From: DASYXZ01 sp035308965
GTDB taxonomy: Bacteria > Acidobacteriota > Terriglobia > UBA7540
DNA length: 64,000 nucleotides
Reading direction: 5' to 3'
NCBI GenBank assembly: GCA_035308965.1
Contig: DATGFN010000023.1
Coordinates: 248,001-312,000 of the forward strand
A model generated the notes under the pieces. The model was not told the DNA's origin, did not search any database, and worked only from the letters and a program-made list of their open reading frames with translations. Below, piece by piece: positions 61,310 through 64,000 of the stretch (its first letter is position 1; the number at the start of each line of letters is the position of its first letter). The translations under genes were made by a program, and so were the position numbers.

Positions 61310-62101
61310 ATGGATCTCGGTTTGAAAGGCAAGGTAGCCATGGTTGCGGGCGCAAGCCGCGGGCTTGGGTTTTCCATTGCCAACGTGCTTGCCGCCGAAG
61401 GGGCGCTGGTTTCCATCGCATCGCGCGATTCTGCCGCCATTGCGCGCGCTGCCAACCAAATTGAGCAGCATGCACCAGGCGCCGTATTGGGAATGGCCGC
61501 CGATGTTGCAACCGCAGATGCTATTGCCCGCTGGCATCAATCCACGGTGGACCGTTTTGGGCCGGTCGATCTTCTGGTCACGAATTCAGGCGGGCCGCCC
61601 GCGGGGGTGGCGAGCGCATTCGATGACGCCGCGTGGCAAGGTGCTTTTGAGTTATTGGTCTTGAGCGCCATCCGCATGGCGCGCGCCGCGCTTCCCTCAA
61701 TGATCGCAAGAAAAAAAGGCAGCATCGTCATGCTCACATCCTCCTCGGTCAAAGAACCCATTGCCTATCTCACTTTATCCACTGTGCTGCGGCCCTGCGT
61801 TGCAGCTCTGGCCAAGACGCTGGCCAACGACCATGCCAAAGACGGGATCCGAGTGAACCATGTGATCCCGGGCCGGATTTCCACCGACCGGGTGCGCGAA
61901 CTGGATGAGATCAGCAGCAAAAAAGCCGGCATTTCGCTCGACGAGCAGCAGGCGAAGTCGGCGGCCAGCATTCCCATGGGCCGTTACGGGCAGCCGGATG
62001 AATTTGCCCGGGCCGTCGTTTTCTTGCTTTCCGACGCCGCGTCTTACATTACCGGGGCAACTCTTCAAGTGGATGGCGGACAGATTCATAGTGTGCTTTA
62101 G
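61310..62101 (+). CDS. Short-chain dehydrogenase/reductase lacking the catalytic lysine
   Basis: A 263-aa SDR with a Rossmann glycine motif (AGASRGLG, residues 13-20), an NSGGPP segment in place of NNAG, a serine cluster 144-146, Tyr153, and a C-terminal GATLQVDGGQIHSVL typical of FabG-like enzymes. The usual YxxxK is Tyr153-L-T-L-Ser157, so the catalytic lysine is missing. A subfamily with NSGGPP and an altered active site is known among FabG-like proteins, so activity is uncertain. GGAGG lies five bases before the ATG at 61310. Confidence 0.85.
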   Translation: MDLGLKGKVAMVAGASRGLGFSIANVLAAEGALVSIASRDSAAIARAANQIEQHAPGAVLGMAADVATADAIARWHQSTVDRFGPVDLLVTNSGGPPAGVASAFDDAAWQGAFELLVLSAIRMARAALPSMIARKKGSIVMLTSSSVKEPIAYLTLSTVLRPCVAALAKTLANDHAKDGIRVNHVIPGRISTDRVRELDEISSKKAGISLDEQQAKSAASIPMGRYGQPDEFARAVVFLLSDAASYITGATLQVDGGQIHSVL

Positions 62102-62133
62102 TCCACGCTTTAAGTTATCGGGGTCATGAATCC

Positions 62134-64000
62134 ATGCAACTGACAAAGGGCCGTTCCGGGCGTAATTTGAGATGTGCGTTCGGCATTCTCATATGCGCGA
62201 TCCAGTTGTCCGCTCAAAGTGGGCGGCGAAGTGGCGAGGGCGCGACATTTCAATTCCGTTTTGTGGGCCCCGCCGAGGGCAACCGAATCGCCGCGGTTGC
62301 GGGGATCGCAGGTGACCCAAGCACTTACTATGCCGGCGCCGCATCCGGGGGCATCTGGAAGTCCAGCGACGGCGGCAACCGCTGGGTGCCTATTTTCGAT
62401 CACGAACCCGTGGCGGCAATTGGCGCCCTGGCCGTCGCTCCTTCCGATCCTAACGTCGTTTGGGCGGGAACAGGAGAGCCCTGGGTGATCCGCGACAGCG
62501 ATGTGATGGGCAATGGTGTTTACAAATCGGTGGACGCTGGAAAGACTTGGACGCACATGGGACTGGATGAGACGGGCCGCGTCAGCCGAGTGGTGATCGA
62601 CCCCAGGAATCCCGATACGGTCTTCGTTTGCGCGCTCGGACGCGCCACCGGTCCGCAGCAGGAGCGCGGCGTTTACCGCACGGTTGATGGAGGCCAGAAT
62701 TGGACCCGGGTACTTTTTGCCGACGCGAGCACGGGTTGCTCCGGCCTGGCCATGGATGCGCGCAATCCGCGTGTGTTATTCGCCGGCATGTGGCAGGTGG
62801 AGTTGCACGCGTGGGGCGAATTCAGCGGCGGCCCTGGCAGCGGAGTCTACGTGTCGCGCGACGGCGGCCTGAAGTGGACGCGAATAGACGGTCACGGAAT
62901 GCCCAAGCCGCCGGTGGGCAAAATCGATGTTGCCATCGCGGGCACCGATTCTAGCCGCATTTATGCTCTGATCCAGACCAAGGACGAGGGCGCAGTCTGG
63001 CGTTCGGATGACGGAGGTGAAAACTGGCATGCCGAGAGTCACGATCGGACAATGATTGGCCGGGCGGGCTATTACATTCGCATCGCCGTATCACCCGGGA
63101 ACGAAAATGAAGTCTACGTTGCCAACAGCAGTTTCTTCCGGTCGCTGGACGGCGGGGAGAACTTTCAAACGGTTCACTGGGGAGCAGGCGACAATCACGA
63201 CATCTGGGTGGACCCTCTCAACCCTGACCGCATAGTGATCACCGATGACGCGGGCTTGGGCATTACCACCGTGCATGGCCGGGGATTCCAGCGCGTTGTT
63301 CTTCCCATCGGACAAATGTACCACGTGGCCGTGGACAGTCAGATCCCCTATGACGTGTATTCGAACATGCAGGACGATGGCAACATGCGCGGACCTAATG
63401 ATTCGGAAACAGGCTGGGACCACGCAATGGGCGGATGCGAGTCCGGCTTTACCATTCCTGATCCCACCAACCCTGACATCGTCTGGGCCACCTGTTACGG
63501 TAATGAGGTTTCACGATGGGACGCTAAATCCAAATTGGCCCGTTCGGTGAGCCCGTGGATGCACACCATTGACTCGCCCCCCAACGAAGCCAAGTATCGC
63601 TGCCACTGGACGCCGCCCCTGGCTATCGATCCGTTTGACCACAACTCGGTTTATTACGGCTGCCAGGTTATTTTTAAGACTTCGAATGGCGGCCAAAGTT
63701 GGAAGGTGATCAGTCCCGACCTCTCCACCCAGGATCCTGCCCACAACACTTCCTCAGGAGGGTTGGTGGGCGACAATCTCGGCCAGTTCTATGCCGAGGT
63801 GGTCTTCTCCATCGCCCCGTCGACCATCCAGAAAGACCTGATTTGGGCTGGGACGAACGATGGGCTGGTTTGGTGCACAAAAGACGGGGGAGGGCACTGG
63901 ACCAACGTCACCAGGAATATTAGCGGCTTGCCGCCATGGGGTAGCGTTACCAGCATTCAACCTTCTTTCTTTGAAGCCGGCACGGCCTACATTTCGGTTG
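62134..64000 (+). CDS. BNR/sortilin-like beta-propeller protein (partial, 3' end off window)
   Basis: A secreted protein (622 residues seen, frame still open) with a signal peptide (NLRCAFGILICAIQLSAQS) and repeated BNR/Asp-box units: GGIWKSSDGGNRW, GVYKSVDAGKTW, GVYRTVDGGQNW, GVYVSRDGGLKW, AVWRSDDGGENW, IFKTSNGGQSW. This is the sialidase/sortilin-like propeller common in Acidobacteriota secreted proteins. The catalytic residues of a true glycoside hydrolase are not evident. The ATG at 62134 is 32 bp after the SDR stop. Confidence 0.88.
   Translation, partial: MQLTKGRSGRNLRCAFGILICAIQLSAQSGRRSGEGATFQFRFVGPAEGNRIAAVAGIAGDPSTYYAGAASGGIWKSSDGGNRWVPIFDHEPVAAIGALAVAPSDPNVVWAGTGEPWVIRDSDVMGNGVYKSVDAGKTWTHMGLDETGRVSRVVIDPRNPDTVFVCALGRATGPQQERGVYRTVDGGQNWTRVLFADASTGCSGLAMDARNPRVLFAGMWQVELHAWGEFSGGPGSGVYVSRDGGLKWTRIDGHGMPKPPVGKIDVAIAGTDSSRIYALIQTKDEGAVWRSDDGGENWHAESHDRTMIGRAGYYIRIAVSPGNENEVYVANSSFFRSLDGGENFQTVHWGAGDNHDIWVDPLNPDRIVITDDAGLGITTVHGRGFQRVVLPIGQMYHVAVDSQIPYDVYSNMQDDGNMRGPNDSETGWDHAMGGCESGFTIPDPTNPDIVWATCYGNEVSRWDAKSKLARSVSPWMHTIDSPPNEAKYRCHWTPPLAIDPFDHNSVYYGCQVIFKTSNGGQSWKVISPDLSTQDPAHNTSSGGLVGDNLGQFYAEVVFSIAPSTIQKDLIWAGTNDGLVWCTKDGGGHWTNVTRNISGLPPWGSVTSIQPSFFEAGTAYISV

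Noticed and set aside
1..64000. CRISPR arrays, transposases, prophage genes
   Set aside because: None seen: no regularly spaced repeats, no transposase or phage structural motifs on either strand.

Overview
This is a bacterial chromosomal window of moderately high GC with genes on both strands, short spacers and many start/stop overlaps. It contains no phage, IS element or CRISPR array. The gene content fits the phylum Acidobacteriota. The clues are a very large Oar-type TonB-dependent receptor with an N-terminal carboxypeptidase-regulatory-like domain, two DUF4382-type lipoproteins, an Alternative Complex III (ACIII) plus caa3 oxidase operon, an S9 peptidase and a BNR-repeat protein. The assignment is inferred from gene content only.

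Left part (1-12.9 kb). Minus-strand rho runs off the left edge. Next comes the proteostasis operon tig-clpP-clpX-lon, read leftwards from a clear sigma70-type promoter (7383-7410). A tRNA-Ser(UGA) follows; its last 24 nt plus one base are repeated exactly 139 bp downstream, like an attachment-site scar. Behind the scar sit an overlapping nucleotidyltransferase-fold gene and an unknown partner, then threonine dehydratase, an ExbD-like membrane protein and a serine beta-lactamase-family protein.

Middle part (13-30.6 kb). This holds a DUF4382-type lipoprotein, a DinB-like protein, a single-domain receiver, an MBL-fold hydrolase, and a MarR regulator overlapping a ClC channel. The marR promoter is buried in a 39-bp palindrome that touches the start codon. 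Then come a BON lipoprotein, a possible surface-glycan set (GT2, GT39, AsnB, transglutaminase-like protein), and a two-component system (sigma54 activator, histidine kinase, small lipoprotein).

Respiratory operon (30.7-43.3 kb, minus strand). Twelve tightly packed genes encode the whole ACIII (actA-actF), a small membrane protein, a SCO copper chaperone and a caa3 cytochrome c oxidase (subunits II, I, III, IV). Together they would carry electrons from quinol through ACIII and its c-hemes to the heme-c-bearing subunit II, then to oxygen.

Right part (44-64 kb). This holds a second DUF4382-type lipoprotein, an aldehyde dehydrogenase, a Rap1a/Tai-like secreted protein, a conserved TIM-barrel-like protein, a TPR protein and the Oar-type receptor with a textbook terminator. 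A four-gene operon follows: membrane protein, HTH_34 winged-helix regulator, divergent cis-prenyltransferase (UppS-like) and DUF4173 membrane protein. Two near-identical inverted-repeat motifs mark it, one at the operon promoter and one over the uppS start codon. An S9 peptidase, an SDR lacking the catalytic lysine and a truncated BNR-repeat protein close the window. The least described pieces are this regulated cis-prenyltransferase operon, the tRNA-scar-linked nucleotidyltransferase pair and the palindromic, apparently leaderless marR promoter.
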